Assembly: GCF_003014755.1 (NCBI RefSeq)
Contig: NZ_PYAW01000001.1
Span: 1,178,001-1,242,000, forward strand
From: Chitinophaga niastensis
GTDB taxonomy: Bacteria > Bacteroidota > Bacteroidia > Chitinophagales > Chitinophagaceae
Direction of reading: 5' to 3'
Length of the DNA stretch: 64,000 nt
Shown piece after piece: positions 8,797-17,531 of the stretch. The position numbers and the translations under genes are program-made. A model generated the notes under the pieces. That model had not been told where the DNA came from, made no database searches, and was given only the letters and a program-made list of their open reading frames with translations. The first letter of the stretch is position 1, and each line of letters begins with the position of its first letter.

Positions 8797-11700
8797 ATGT
8801 CCAGCAAATATCAGGAATATAACCAGCTGAATTTACCTCAGATAGAGAAAGATATACTGCAACAGTGGGAGCAGCACCAGACTTTTGAGAAAAGTGTGGA
8901 AGTGCGCGATGGCGCCACTCCCTTTGTATTTTATGAAGGGCCTCCGAGTGCCAACGGTTTGCCGGGTATTCACCATGTTATTTCACGTACTTTAAAAGAC
9001 CTGGTTTGCCGTTACAAAACAATGCGCGGCTTTCAGGTAAAGCGTAAAGGCGGTTGGGATACGCACGGTTTGCCTGTAGAGCTGGGTGTGGAAAAAACAC
9101 TCGGTATTACCAAAGAAGATATCGGTAAAAAGATTTCTGTTGCAGAATACAACGAAACCTGCCGCAGAGAAGTATTGAAATATAAAGACAAATGGGATGA
9201 CCTGACCCGTAAAATGGGTTATTGGGTAGATCTGAAAGACCCTTACATCACTTTTGATAATAATTACATAGAAACCCTGTGGTGGTGTCTTCAAACCCTT
9301 TATAAGAAGGGATTCCTGTATAAGAGCGTAAGCATTCAGCCCTACTCTCCCGCTGCCGGTACAGGTTTGAGCTCGCATGAACTGAACCAGCCAGGCACTT
9401 ATAAAGATGTAAAAGACACTACTGTAGTGGCAATGTTTAAAGCCCTGCAGGCAGATAATTCACAGTTTATTTTTGATGCTGCCGGTACAGATGAGGTGTT
9501 CTTCCTCGCCTGGACCACTACCCCGTGGACTTTGCCATCCAATCTCGGTTTGACAGTTGGGTCTAATATAGAATACGCACTGGTAAGCACTTTCAATCAA
9601 TATACACACCTGCCGGTGAATGTAATAATGGCCAAAGTGTTATTGGGCAAGTATTTCAAGGCGGAAGGAGAAAATGCAGATTTTGACGTTTATAAAGAAG
9701 GCGACAAAGTTATTCCATGGAAAGTGCTGACCAGCTTCAAAGGCAGCCAACTGGAGAATATCCGCTATGAGCAACTATTGCCTTACGCACAGCCGGAAGA
9801 AGGTGATCCGTTCCGTATAATCCTCGGAGATTTTGTGACTACAGAAGATGGAACAGGTATAGTACATACTGCTCCTGCTTTTGGCGCAGACGATAACCGG
9901 GTAGGTAAAAAATATGGCATTGGCATTTTAACACTGGTAGACAGAACCGGTAAATTCACAGAGAATGTTGGAGAGTTTTCCGGCAGATATGTGAAGAACT
10001 ATAAAGATGATCCTGACTACAAAGATGTAGATGTGGACATTGCTGTGAAGCTGAAGAAAGAGAACCGTGCCTTTAAAGTAGAAAAATACGAACATACTTA
10101 TCCTCATTGCTGGCGTACAGATAAGCCGGTACTCTATTATCCGCTGGATGCCTGGTTTATCAAAACCACCGCGGTGAAAGACAGAATGGTGGAACTGAAT
10201 AAAACCATTAACTGGAAACCTGCCTTTACAGGAACCGGTCGTTTTGGTAACTGGCTGGAGAATATGGTAGACTGGAACCTTAGCCGCAGCCGTTATTGGG
10301 GCACTCCATTGCCTATCTGGCGTACAGAAGATGGTACAGAAGAAATTTGCATAGGCGGTATTGAAGAATTGAATACAGAGATCCGCAAAGCCAACCAGGT
10401 ATTGGGTGGTGATGTAAATAAATCCTATCTCCATGAAGGTATCCTGGATTTGCATAAACCTTATGTAGATGATATCATCCTGGTGAGTGCCAGTGGTAAG
10501 CCTATGCGCCGTGAGCCTGATCTGGTGGATGTTTGGTTTGACAGTGGTGCGATGCCATATGCACAATGGCATTATCCGTTCGAGAACAAAGAATTAGTGG
10601 ATAAAGGGGAAGCTTTCCCGGCTGATTTTATTGCTGAAGGAGTGGATCAAACCCGTGGCTGGTTCTACACACTACATGCACTGGGTGTTATGTTGTTTGA
10701 TAGCGTTGCCTATAAAACAGTGGTTTCTAACGGACTGGTACTGGATGCCAAAGGCCAGAAAATGAGTAAGCGCCTCGGTAATGTAGTGAACCCTTTTGAA
10801 ACGATTGAGCAATTTGGTGCAGATGCAACCCGTTGGTACCTTATCACCAACGCATCTCCATGGGATAGTTTGAAATTTGATGTGAAAGGTATAGGGGAAG
10901 CACAACGCAAGCTGTTCGGCACCCTGTATAATACATATAACTTCTTTGCCATGTATGCAAACCTTGATAATTTTACTTTCAAGGAAGCTTATATACCATT
11001 GGAAGAGCGCCCTGAAATTGATCGTTGGATCATTTCTGTGTTAAATACCCTGGTAAAGGATGTAACTACCAGTTTTGATGATTACGAACCTACGCAGGCG
11101 GGCAGAGCAGTGGAGCGTTTTGTGGATGAGCAGTTGAGTAACTGGTATGTACGTTTGTGCCGTCGCCGGTTCTGGAAAGGAGAATATGAACATGATAAGA
11201 TTAGTGCTTATCAAACCCTATACGAATGTCTGGAAAAAATCATCCAATTGATGGCGCCGGTGTCTCCGTTTTTCACGGACTGGTTATTCAATAACCTGAA
11301 TAAAGTGAGCGGACGCAACCAGGCTGCTTCTATCCATCACACTGATTTTCCTGTGGTGAATGAAGGTGCTGTAGATACTGATCTGGAAGAACGGATGCAG
11401 CTGGCACAGGACATCTCCTCACTGGTACTATCCTTGCGTAAGAAGGTGAATATTAAAGTTCGCCAACCTTTGCAAAAAATTTTAATCCCAATTGGAAATG
11501 CACGTATGCAGGAGCAGGTTGAAAAGGTGGCTACCCTCATAAAAAGTGAGGTAAATGTGAAAGGGATTGATTATCTTACGGAAACGGAGGGTTTCATCAA
11601 GAAAAAGATTAAGCCTAACTTTAAATCGCTCGGCGGCAAAATGGGAGCAAAGATGAAATCTGTTGCAGCCGTTATCGGCGGGTTTACAGATACAGATATT

Positions 11701-12123
11701 GCCGCAATTGAGCGTGACGGCCATTTCAACCTGGTTGTGGAAGGAGAGCAGTTGCAAATCCAACTCTCTGATGTAGAGATCATTTCTGAAGATATTCCGG
11801 GATGGACAGTAGCTAATAAAGGCGCCTTAACGGTAGCGCTCGACATTACTATTACTCCCCAGTTACAGGACGAAGGAAATGCCAGGGAACTGGTAAATCG
11901 GATACAAAAGATCCGTAAAGACAGCGATTTTGCATTGACCGACAGAATAAATGTTACAGTAGAAACTGTGGATACGCTGAAGTCGGCGATTATAAACTAT
12001 AATGACTATATTTGCACGGAAATTTTGGCAGATAGCGTGGAATTAGTGGAGCGATTACAAGATGGTACAGAAATAGAGGTGAATGACCTTAAATTTAATG
12101 TATTAGTTAACAAAAAAAGCTAA
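8797..12123 (+). CDS. ileS: Isoleucyl-tRNA synthetase, type 2 with GIHH signature
   Basis: 1108 residues; charges tRNA-Ile with isoleucine and edits mischarged valine. The class I core shows KMSKR at 655-659, the large inserted editing domain (TWTTTPWTLPSNLGL region) and WDTHGLPVE. The C-terminal half has the long extension of the eukaryote-like IleRS2 group and no Cys4 zinc finger as in IleRS1. The usual HxGH signature is replaced by G57-I58-H59-H60 (codons 8965-8976): first His and third Gly are exchanged. This altered GxHH form is known in some IleRS2 enzymes with very high resistance to mupirocin (pseudomonic acid). It probably heads an operon with the DksA-like gene 6 bases downstream. 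Confidence 0.95.
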   Translation: MSSKYQEYNQLNLPQIEKDILQQWEQHQTFEKSVEVRDGATPFVFYEGPPSANGLPGIHHVISRTLKDLVCRYKTMRGFQVKRKGGWDTHGLPVELGVEKTLGITKEDIGKKISVAEYNETCRREVLKYKDKWDDLTRKMGYWVDLKDPYITFDNNYIETLWWCLQTLYKKGFLYKSVSIQPYSPAAGTGLSSHELNQPGTYKDVKDTTVVAMFKALQADNSQFIFDAAGTDEVFFLAWTTTPWTLPSNLGLTVGSNIEYALVSTFNQYTHLPVNVIMAKVLLGKYFKAEGENADFDVYKEGDKVIPWKVLTSFKGSQLENIRYEQLLPYAQPEEGDPFRIILGDFVTTEDGTGIVHTAPAFGADDNRVGKKYGIGILTLVDRTGKFTENVGEFSGRYVKNYKDDPDYKDVDVDIAVKLKKENRAFKVEKYEHTYPHCWRTDKPVLYYPLDAWFIKTTAVKDRMVELNKTINWKPAFTGTGRFGNWLENMVDWNLSRSRYWGTPLPIWRTEDGTEEICIGGIEELNTEIRKANQVLGGDVNKSYLHEGILDLHKPYVDDIILVSASGKPMRREPDLVDVWFDSGAMPYAQWHYPFENKELVDKGEAFPADFIAEGVDQTRGWFYTLHALGVMLFDSVAYKTVVSNGLVLDAKGQKMSKRLGNVVNPFETIEQFGADATRWYLITNASPWDSLKFDVKGIGEAQRKLFGTLYNTYNFFAMYANLDNFTFKEAYIPLEERPEIDRWIISVLNTLVKDVTTSFDDYEPTQAGRAVERFVDEQLSNWYVRLCRRRFWKGEYEHDKISAYQTLYECLEKIIQLMAPVSPFFTDWLFNNLNKVSGRNQAASIHHTDFPVVNEGAVDTDLEERMQLAQDISSLVLSLRKKVNIKVRQPLQKILIPIGNARMQEQVEKVATLIKSEVNVKGIDYLTETEGFIKKKIKPNFKSLGGKMGAKMKSVAAVIGGFTDTDIAAIERDGHFNLVVEGEQLQIQLSDVEIISEDIPGWTVANKGALTVALDITITPQLQDEGNARELVNRIQKIRKDSDFALTDRINVTVETVDTLKSAIINYNDYICTEILADSVELVERLQDGTEIEVNDLKFNVLVNKKS

Positions 12124-12129
12124 TCCCCC

Positions 12130-13161
12130 ATGGCAACAAAAAAGAAGGTTGCTAGCAAAACGACCCAAAAGGTAGCTCAGGCTAAAAAGCCAGTGGCAAA
12201 GAAGGCACAGACTGCAAAGAAAGCTGCCAAACCTGTCCCGGCCAAAAAAGCCGCGCCCGCTCCTAAGAAAGCGGCTGCCAAAAAAGCAGCGCCCAAAGTA
12301 GCCAAGCCAGCAGCCAAAAAAGCCGTGGTAGCTAAAAGTACTACTAAAAAGGCAGCACCCGCGCCCAAATCAGCAGTAAAAAAGGCTCCAGCCATAAAAA
12401 ACAGTAAAACATCATCCGTCCAGAAAGTTGCTGTACCTGCAAAATCGACCGTTAAAAAAGAGCCTGCTGTAAAGCAGCAAGTGGTTACGAAAAAAGTTGC
12501 CGCTGAAAAAGAGAAACCATTTATTTCTAAGTCAGAAGAAAAAGAACTTAAAACGATGGCAGTAAAGAAAGCAGATAATAAGGAAGAAGTTGCTAAGGAA
12601 AAAGAATCCGGTAAAAAAGCAGCCGAAAAGCCTGTTGTTAAGGCCGAAAAGTCAGTAAAGGCGGAAAAATCCGAGAAACCCGAAAAAACTGAAAAAAACG
12701 AAAAAAAAGGTGGTAAAACTACGTTGGTAACTTACCAGCCTGAATTTACCAAGTCGGTGCTGGATCAACCTGCACCTTCAACCGGCCCCGTGTATAGATA
12801 CAGTGATTCTGATCTGCAGGAGTTTAGAGAATTGATCCAAAAGAAGCTGGAATCAGCTAAAAAGGAGCTCATCTACCTGCAAGGACTAATTACCCGTAAG
12901 GACGAAGCCGGAACCGATGATACTGAAAATAAATACATGAGCATGGAAGATGGCAGCGGCTCACAGGAAAGAGAGCAGCTCAACCAGATGGCCAGCCGTC
13001 AGATCCAGTTCATAGATCATTTGGAAAAAGCAATGATGCGTATTGAAAATAAAACCTATGGTATTTGCCGCGTAACCGGTAAACTCATAGACAAAGCACG
13101 CCTCAGAGCCGTTCCTCACGCTACATTGAGCATTGAAGCCAAATTGGCAAAAAGTAAATAG
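12130..13161 (+). CDS. DksA/TraR-like protein with histone-H1-like N-terminal tail
   Basis: 343 residues. Residues 1-200 are a low-complexity Lys/Ala/Pro tail (repeated AKKAA, PAKK), like histone H1 tails, becoming Lys/Glu-rich towards 200. From about 225 a DksA/TraR fold follows: a coiled-coil (FRELIQKKLESAKKELIYLQGL) and a zinc-finger-like end. Only one of the four zinc cysteines remains (TYGICRVTGKLI ... PHATLSIEAK), so zinc is probably not bound. This is a known variant in Bacteroidota. It likely acts at RNA polymerase and/or on nucleic acid through the basic tail. It starts 6 bases after ileS. The tail's nucleotide sequence is A/G-rich and repetitive. Confidence 0.85.
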   Translation: MATKKKVASKTTQKVAQAKKPVAKKAQTAKKAAKPVPAKKAAPAPKKAAAKKAAPKVAKPAAKKAVVAKSTTKKAAPAPKSAVKKAPAIKNSKTSSVQKVAVPAKSTVKKEPAVKQQVVTKKVAAEKEKPFISKSEEKELKTMAVKKADNKEEVAKEKESGKKAAEKPVVKAEKSVKAEKSEKPEKTEKNEKKGGKTTLVTYQPEFTKSVLDQPAPSTGPVYRYSDSDLQEFRELIQKKLESAKKELIYLQGLITRKDEAGTDDTENKYMSMEDGSGSQEREQLNQMASRQIQFIDHLEKAMMRIENKTYGICRVTGKLIDKARLRAVPHATLSIEAKLAKSK

Positions 13162-13164
13162 CCT

Positions 13165-13246
13165 TTTCTCACGCAAAGGCGCAAAAAAATAAGGCGCAAA
13201 GGATTATTCCTTTGCGCCTTATTTTTTTGCGCCTTTGCGTGAGAAA
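13165..13246. repeat. Long perfect inverted repeat, GCAAAGG family, copy 1
   Basis: Two 39-base arms (13165-13203 and 13208-13246) are exact reverse complements around a 4-base loop. Each arm is itself built of the iterated unit GCAAAGG with a central A-run. It begins 3 bases past one stop codon and ends 3 bases before the convergent gene's stop, so it should also act as a bidirectional terminator. A relative with different arms is at 17428-17517. Confidence 0.95.
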
Positions 13247-13249
13247 GCA

Positions 13250-14761
13250 TTAGCAGGGAGTGGTTTGCTTGCTGCGCATTTGTTGCACGGCCAGGTATAA
13301 TAAGCCTGCACCAGCTAAACTAACCAGACTTCCTATCCCGATTTTCCGTACCTGCTTTTTACTGATAACAGGTAACCTGATCCCAAATTTCCCCGTACCT
13401 GCCTGCGCTATATCCAGTAAGGGCGTGAGTGAGAGGCCACTGATAATTTTATCGGCAACTTTTTCTACATAGTCGTGTTGATGTCGTGGACAAAAAGCCA
13501 CGCCGATGCCGGCTTCTGTTAATAGCCTGGTATCATGCTGTCCATCTCCCACATAAATAATATTTTGTGTAGTAATATGGAATTGCTGCGCTATGTAAGG
13601 GAACATATTGCTTTTACAATAGTTTCCTTCTTTAATAAAATAATCTGCGACGGTGAATGCGCCTGTAGCCACACTGTTTGCCAGGTGCAACTTATTGGCA
13701 AATACGAAATCCATTCCCAGTTTGTTCTTTATATGACGGGCTACGGTACCAGATCCATCAGTGATAAGACCACAAGCGTAGCCCCTCTTCTTTAGTTCAC
13801 GTACCACTTCTCTGATGCCTGGTACCAAAGGAATAGCGTCCGCTACTTCTAATAACTCAGCAATGTTGCGGCCTTCGAAAAGAGCAGCAGTCAATTCCAT
13901 GGTGGTAACAGTATCATGTTGCTCCGACAGGATTTTCTGCAGCTTATCTTCCTGATCAAAGGCTACAGCAGCCCATTGCAGGTAGTTTTGTGTAAATACT
14001 GCATGGTCGAGGTTGAATATGACCATCTTCTGCAACTTATCAATAGATTCCAGGATGGAATATTCCATCTGTTCACGTATCAGATTAATATTACCCAGTG
14101 TTTCCAGGTTTTCCTGCGGGATGTTTTCGGCTTTACGCAGGATGGTGCGTGATACCTCTCTCGACATTTTGCTGAGTTGTTCCCAGGTCTGCATGGCATT
14201 TTCAATTTTGCCAATGTTCGCTTCTTTAATGCGGGCGCCCAGCTGGTGCATATCTATCAACAAACCAATGTCTACACCATAATCATTTTCAAAATGCACT
14301 TTGGATAAAAATGATTTGCGGCCAGCGATCATGCCGCTGAGTGGTTGCTGAAAATGAGCGAGGTCAGGATATAAAATACTCAGCAGTGGCTTGGCCACCA
14401 ATTGGGTGACCCTGCCTGCCTGCCGCTCAAAGTAGGATTTGACGAAGTCGGCTTCATCGCTCTCGATAGGACCAGTTAAGAGGTCTATAATATTGTCGGG
14501 GTAAGTAAGGATATCGCCATCAACATACGCAATAATATCGTGTTTTGCTGCCATCATTCCTTCGCGCATGGAAATTCCTTTGCCGCGCTGGCTGCTGGTG
14601 ATTACCCGCACATGTTCTTTCATGGCTTCTTCTACCGTATTATCAGTAGAATTATCATCTACAACAATGATCTCAATTTTGCGTGATGTTTTTTTTACGG
14701 TTTTTATAACCTGGCGTATGGTAGCACCTTCGTTTAATACAGGAATTACGATAGAAATCAT
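13250..14761 (-). CDS. GT2 glycosyltransferase fused to a HAD (SerB-like) domain with Asn in place of the nucleophile
   Basis: 503 residues. Residues 1-235 are a GT-A family 2 transferase (VIPVLNEGATI, VVDDNSTDNT, RGKGISMREGM, YVDGDI as the DxD-like metal site), closest in pattern to glucosyl- or mannosyl-3-phosphoglycerate synthases. Residues 245-460 form a HAD phosphatase fold: motif II LITDGSGT and motif IV YVGDGQHDT are present. Motif I reads IFNLDHAVF, so the catalytic Asp is Asn (residue 250, codon 14012-14014). A hydrophobic segment at about 475-495 gives a membrane tail. Synthase-phosphatase fusions are known for mannosylglycerate; here the phosphatase half may be inactive or regulatory. 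Substrate is not established. Confidence 0.75.
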   Translation of the reverse strand: MISIVIPVLNEGATIRQVIKTVKKTSRKIEIIVVDDNSTDNTVEEAMKEHVRVITSSQRGKGISMREGMMAAKHDIIAYVDGDILTYPDNIIDLLTGPIESDEADFVKSYFERQAGRVTQLVAKPLLSILYPDLAHFQQPLSGMIAGRKSFLSKVHFENDYGVDIGLLIDMHQLGARIKEANIGKIENAMQTWEQLSKMSREVSRTILRKAENIPQENLETLGNINLIREQMEYSILESIDKLQKMVIFNLDHAVFTQNYLQWAAVAFDQEDKLQKILSEQHDTVTTMELTAALFEGRNIAELLEVADAIPLVPGIREVVRELKKRGYACGLITDGSGTVARHIKNKLGMDFVFANKLHLANSVATGAFTVADYFIKEGNYCKSNMFPYIAQQFHITTQNIIYVGDGQHDTRLLTEAGIGVAFCPRHQHDYVEKVADKIISGLSLTPLLDIAQAGTGKFGIRLPVISKKQVRKIGIGSLVSLAGAGLLYLAVQQMRSKQTTPC

Positions 14762-14910
14762 AGGAGTTCGCTATGTTAAAGGTTAATAAAATACAAGCGC
14801 TGAAAAGAGCTGTTGTTGGCATTATCAGGGCGGGTCTATTACAAAAACCATACCTGTAACGATTATTTTGTATTAAGAACAGATGATGGAGATGCTTGTT
14901 GGGACTGATT

Positions 14911-14952
14911 AAATGCAAAACGTCCCGCGATTAAGCGGGACGTTTTGCATTT
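14911..14952. terminator. Strong hairpin downstream of the ABC exporter gene
   Basis: Perfect 18-base arms (AAATGCAAAACGTCCCGC and its complement) around GATTAA. It lies about 30 bases past the exporter stop, on the way to the next minus-strand gene, and probably ends the exporter transcript. Confidence 0.85.
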
Positions 14953-14980
14953 ACATATATGGGTATACGTTAGGATCCCT

Positions 14981-16813
14981 CTATTTGAATTCCTGCATTT
15001 CTACCAGTTTGTGATAGATGCCATTTTGTGCCAGCAGATGTTCATGTGTGCCACGTTCTTTAATTTCTCCCTGGTCCATTACAATAATTTCATTAGCATG
15101 TTGTATAGTACTGAGACGATGTGCAATTACAATAGTAGTACGGTTTTGCATCAGTTTGTCCAGTGCCCCCTGTACCAGTTTTTCCGATTCTGTATCCAGT
15201 GCGGAAGTGGCTTCATCCAATATCAGGATAGGTGGATTTTTGAAGATCGCTCTGGCAATGGTGAGGCGTTGACGCTGGCCACCACTGAGTTTTAGGCCAC
15301 GATCCCCAATAGAGGTTTCATAACCGTTTTCCAGTTGTTCTATAAATTCATGTGCATTGGCAATCTTAGCAGCAGTGATCACGGCTTCTTTGTTTGCGTC
15401 AGGATATCCAAATGCGATGTTGTTAAACACGGTATCATTGAATAAAATAGCTTCCTGGGATACTACTCCGATCAGGCCACGCAGATCACCCAGTTTCAGA
15501 TCACGTATATCGTTGCCGTCTATACGAATAGCACCTTCACTTACATCATAGAAACGAGGTAATATATCTGCCATGGTAGATTTACCGGCGCCGCTACGGC
15601 CTACCAGTGCTACCATCTGGCCTTTCTGTATATTCAGATTAATATGTTTGAGCACATATTGCTGCTCATATTTAAAAGATACATTTTCATATTGCACACT
15701 GGCATTGAACTGACTAACCGATTTCGCATCCGGCTTTTCAGTAACAGCTACCGGTGTATCCAGTACATTAAAAATACGTTCACTGGCTACGATGCCTCTT
15801 TGCATGGTGGTGATGGCAGTAGAAATATTTTTAGCAGGTTGCATGATCTGGGAATAGAATACGAGGTAGGCCATGAAAGTGGCGCCGGTAAGCAGATCGC
15901 TGCCATTCAGTACAAGTGTACCACCGTAAATCAGTAATACTATTACTACTATTACCCCCAGTATTTCAGATACAGGAGAAGCCAGCTCCCGCTGATTAAA
16001 CATAGCCTTGCTCATGGAAACAAAACGATGATTCACATCACCGAATTTTTTCTGCATAAACTTCTCCCCTGTAAATGACTGAATGATACGTATACCACCC
16101 AACGTTTCTTCTGTTACATTCAGGATTTTCCCCAATAACTCCTGACTGTACCATCCCTTTTGTTTTAATTTTTTGGAGATATAAGAGATGAGCACACCGG
16201 ATATAGGAAAAAACACGATGGTAAACAGTGTGAGCTTAGCTGAAAGGTAAAACAGGGCTGCAAAGTAGGCGATTATAATGAACGGATCACGTAGTAAGAT
16301 CTGAATGGAGTTGACAACAGACCCTTCCACTTCCTGCACGTCATTGGCCATGGTGGATAAAAGGTCACCTTTTTGATTTTGACTGTAAAAGCCCAGCGAT
16401 TGCTCCGTAAACTTGTTATATAAATTAGTACGCAATCTCGACAGCATGGTCATTTTTAACCGTGTAATTACCCGGGTGCTTAAATAACGGCCCATATTGG
16501 CGATCACCACACTCACACCTATGATGGCACAAACAAAGTACAGCGCACCTTGTTTGGAGCCATTAGTTGTAATGTAATTATTGAAATGATATTTAAAAAG
16601 ATCTACAAAATAACTGATAGACAAAGAAAAATGAGGCTGTTTCAGCACTTTTTCCACGGTGCCTACCTGGTCAAAAATTACATTGAGCAGGGGGATCAGC
16701 ATGGCAAAATTGACCATGCCAAACACAATACCTATGATAGTGTAGATAACATATTCCGGAATATAATGATGTAAGGGAGTAGCAAATTTGAGTAATCGCT
16801 TGATTGTCTTCAT
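14981..16813 (-). CDS. ABC exporter, fused permease and ATPase (MsbA-like)
   Basis: 610 residues, typical of a half-exporter that works as a homodimer. The N-terminal ~340 residues contain six membrane spans (for example YVIYTIIGIVFGMVNFAMLIPLL). The C-terminal ATPase has Walker A ALVGRSGAGKST, a Q-loop (VSQEAILF), signature LSGGQRQR, Walker B ILILDEATSALD and switch His (IAHRLSTI). The family exports lipids, lipid A precursors or drugs from the inner leaflet. Lipid flipping is the commonest assignment for this Bacteroidota type but cannot be fixed from sequence. Own terminator downstream. Confidence 0.88.
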   Translation of the reverse strand: MKTIKRLLKFATPLHHYIPEYVIYTIIGIVFGMVNFAMLIPLLNVIFDQVGTVEKVLKQPHFSLSISYFVDLFKYHFNNYITTNGSKQGALYFVCAIIGVSVVIANMGRYLSTRVITRLKMTMLSRLRTNLYNKFTEQSLGFYSQNQKGDLLSTMANDVQEVEGSVVNSIQILLRDPFIIIAYFAALFYLSAKLTLFTIVFFPISGVLISYISKKLKQKGWYSQELLGKILNVTEETLGGIRIIQSFTGEKFMQKKFGDVNHRFVSMSKAMFNQRELASPVSEILGVIVVIVLLIYGGTLVLNGSDLLTGATFMAYLVFYSQIMQPAKNISTAITTMQRGIVASERIFNVLDTPVAVTEKPDAKSVSQFNASVQYENVSFKYEQQYVLKHINLNIQKGQMVALVGRSGAGKSTMADILPRFYDVSEGAIRIDGNDIRDLKLGDLRGLIGVVSQEAILFNDTVFNNIAFGYPDANKEAVITAAKIANAHEFIEQLENGYETSIGDRGLKLSGGQRQRLTIARAIFKNPPILILDEATSALDTESEKLVQGALDKLMQNRTTIVIAHRLSTIQHANEIIVMDQGEIKERGTHEHLLAQNGIYHKLVEMQEFK

Positions 16814-17015
16814 TCCTAAAAACTGGCTTTTAATATAGCAGGCAAAAATAGCACAATTACCTTACGCCGGACTCTAATTGCCGCTAATCTTTCCGGGAAA
16901 TGGTTAATTTCGCATCTGATAGGGCTGTTGGTGGCAGGTTCCTGTTTGGCGCTATGCTGTAAATATGCTATTATCGTGCATAGGGCCGTTTTACTAACGA
17001 TTAAAATTGAATGAG

Positions 17016-17411
17016 ATGCAGGAAACTAAAAGGCAAAAGCAAATAGGACAATTAGTACAGGAAGAACTCAGTGGTATCTTTCAGCGGATGGGATTTAATG
17101 TGGTAGATGGAGGAATGATATCTATAGCTGCTGTAAAAATGACACCTGATCTGCTGGAAGCAAAGGTATACCTGAGCATGTTCCAGATTAAATCTCCCAC
17201 AGAAATGCTGGAGCGGATCAAGGAAAGAATGGGAGAGATAAAGAAAGCCCTTGGATTACGTGTAGGAAAGCAGTTACGCAGAATGCCTGAGCTGAGCATT
17301 TTCCTGGACGATACCCTGGACTATGTATTTAAGATGGAAGAGTTGTTCAAGAAGATTAAAGAAGACGACGCTAATATTAAAGATAGCGGTGCAAATAAAG
17401 ACACAAAATAA
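17016..17411 (+). CDS. rbfA: Ribosome-binding factor A
   Basis: About 131 residues. A TTG at 17007 is in frame, but ATG at 17016 (MQETKRQKQIGQLVQEELSG) matches the normal start of the family. The single KH-type domain is seen from MISIAAVKMTPDLLEAKVYLS to LRRMPELSIFLDDTLDY, including the RIAxxLR-like GLRVGKQLRRMPELSF stretch. RbfA binds the 30S subunit and aids 16S 5'-end maturation, especially in the cold. A perfect inverted repeat follows the stop. Confidence 0.92.
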   Translation: MQETKRQKQIGQLVQEELSGIFQRMGFNVVDGGMISIAAVKMTPDLLEAKVYLSMFQIKSPTEMLERIKERMGEIKKALGLRVGKQLRRMPELSIFLDDTLDYVFKMEELFKKIKEDDANIKDSGANKDTK

Positions 17412-17427
17412 ATTGGATATAAACACT

Positions 17428-17517
17428 GTTTCACGCAAAGGCACAAAGGAACAAAGTCGCAAAGGTTTTATAAATTATCCCTTTGCGACTTTGTTCCTTT
17501 GTGCCTTTGCGTGAAAC
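17428..17517. repeat. Long perfect inverted repeat, GCAAAGG family, copy 2
   Basis: Arms of 38 bases (17428-17465 and 17480-17517) are exact reverse complements around a 14-base loop. Each arm starts GTTTCACGCAAAGGC and is made of iterated (G/A)CAAAG units. It shares its outer end with copy 1 at 13165-13246, but the inner arms differ. It lies between two genes transcribed in the same direction (rbfA and the Lol-like permease). Confidence 0.95.
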
Positions 17518-17531
17518 GCTTCTTTTAAACT

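Noticed and set aside
13165..17517. CRISPR array or integron attC interpretation of the long inverted repeats
   Set aside because: Only single isolated elements, no regular spacers, no cas or integrase genes, and no attC core sites.
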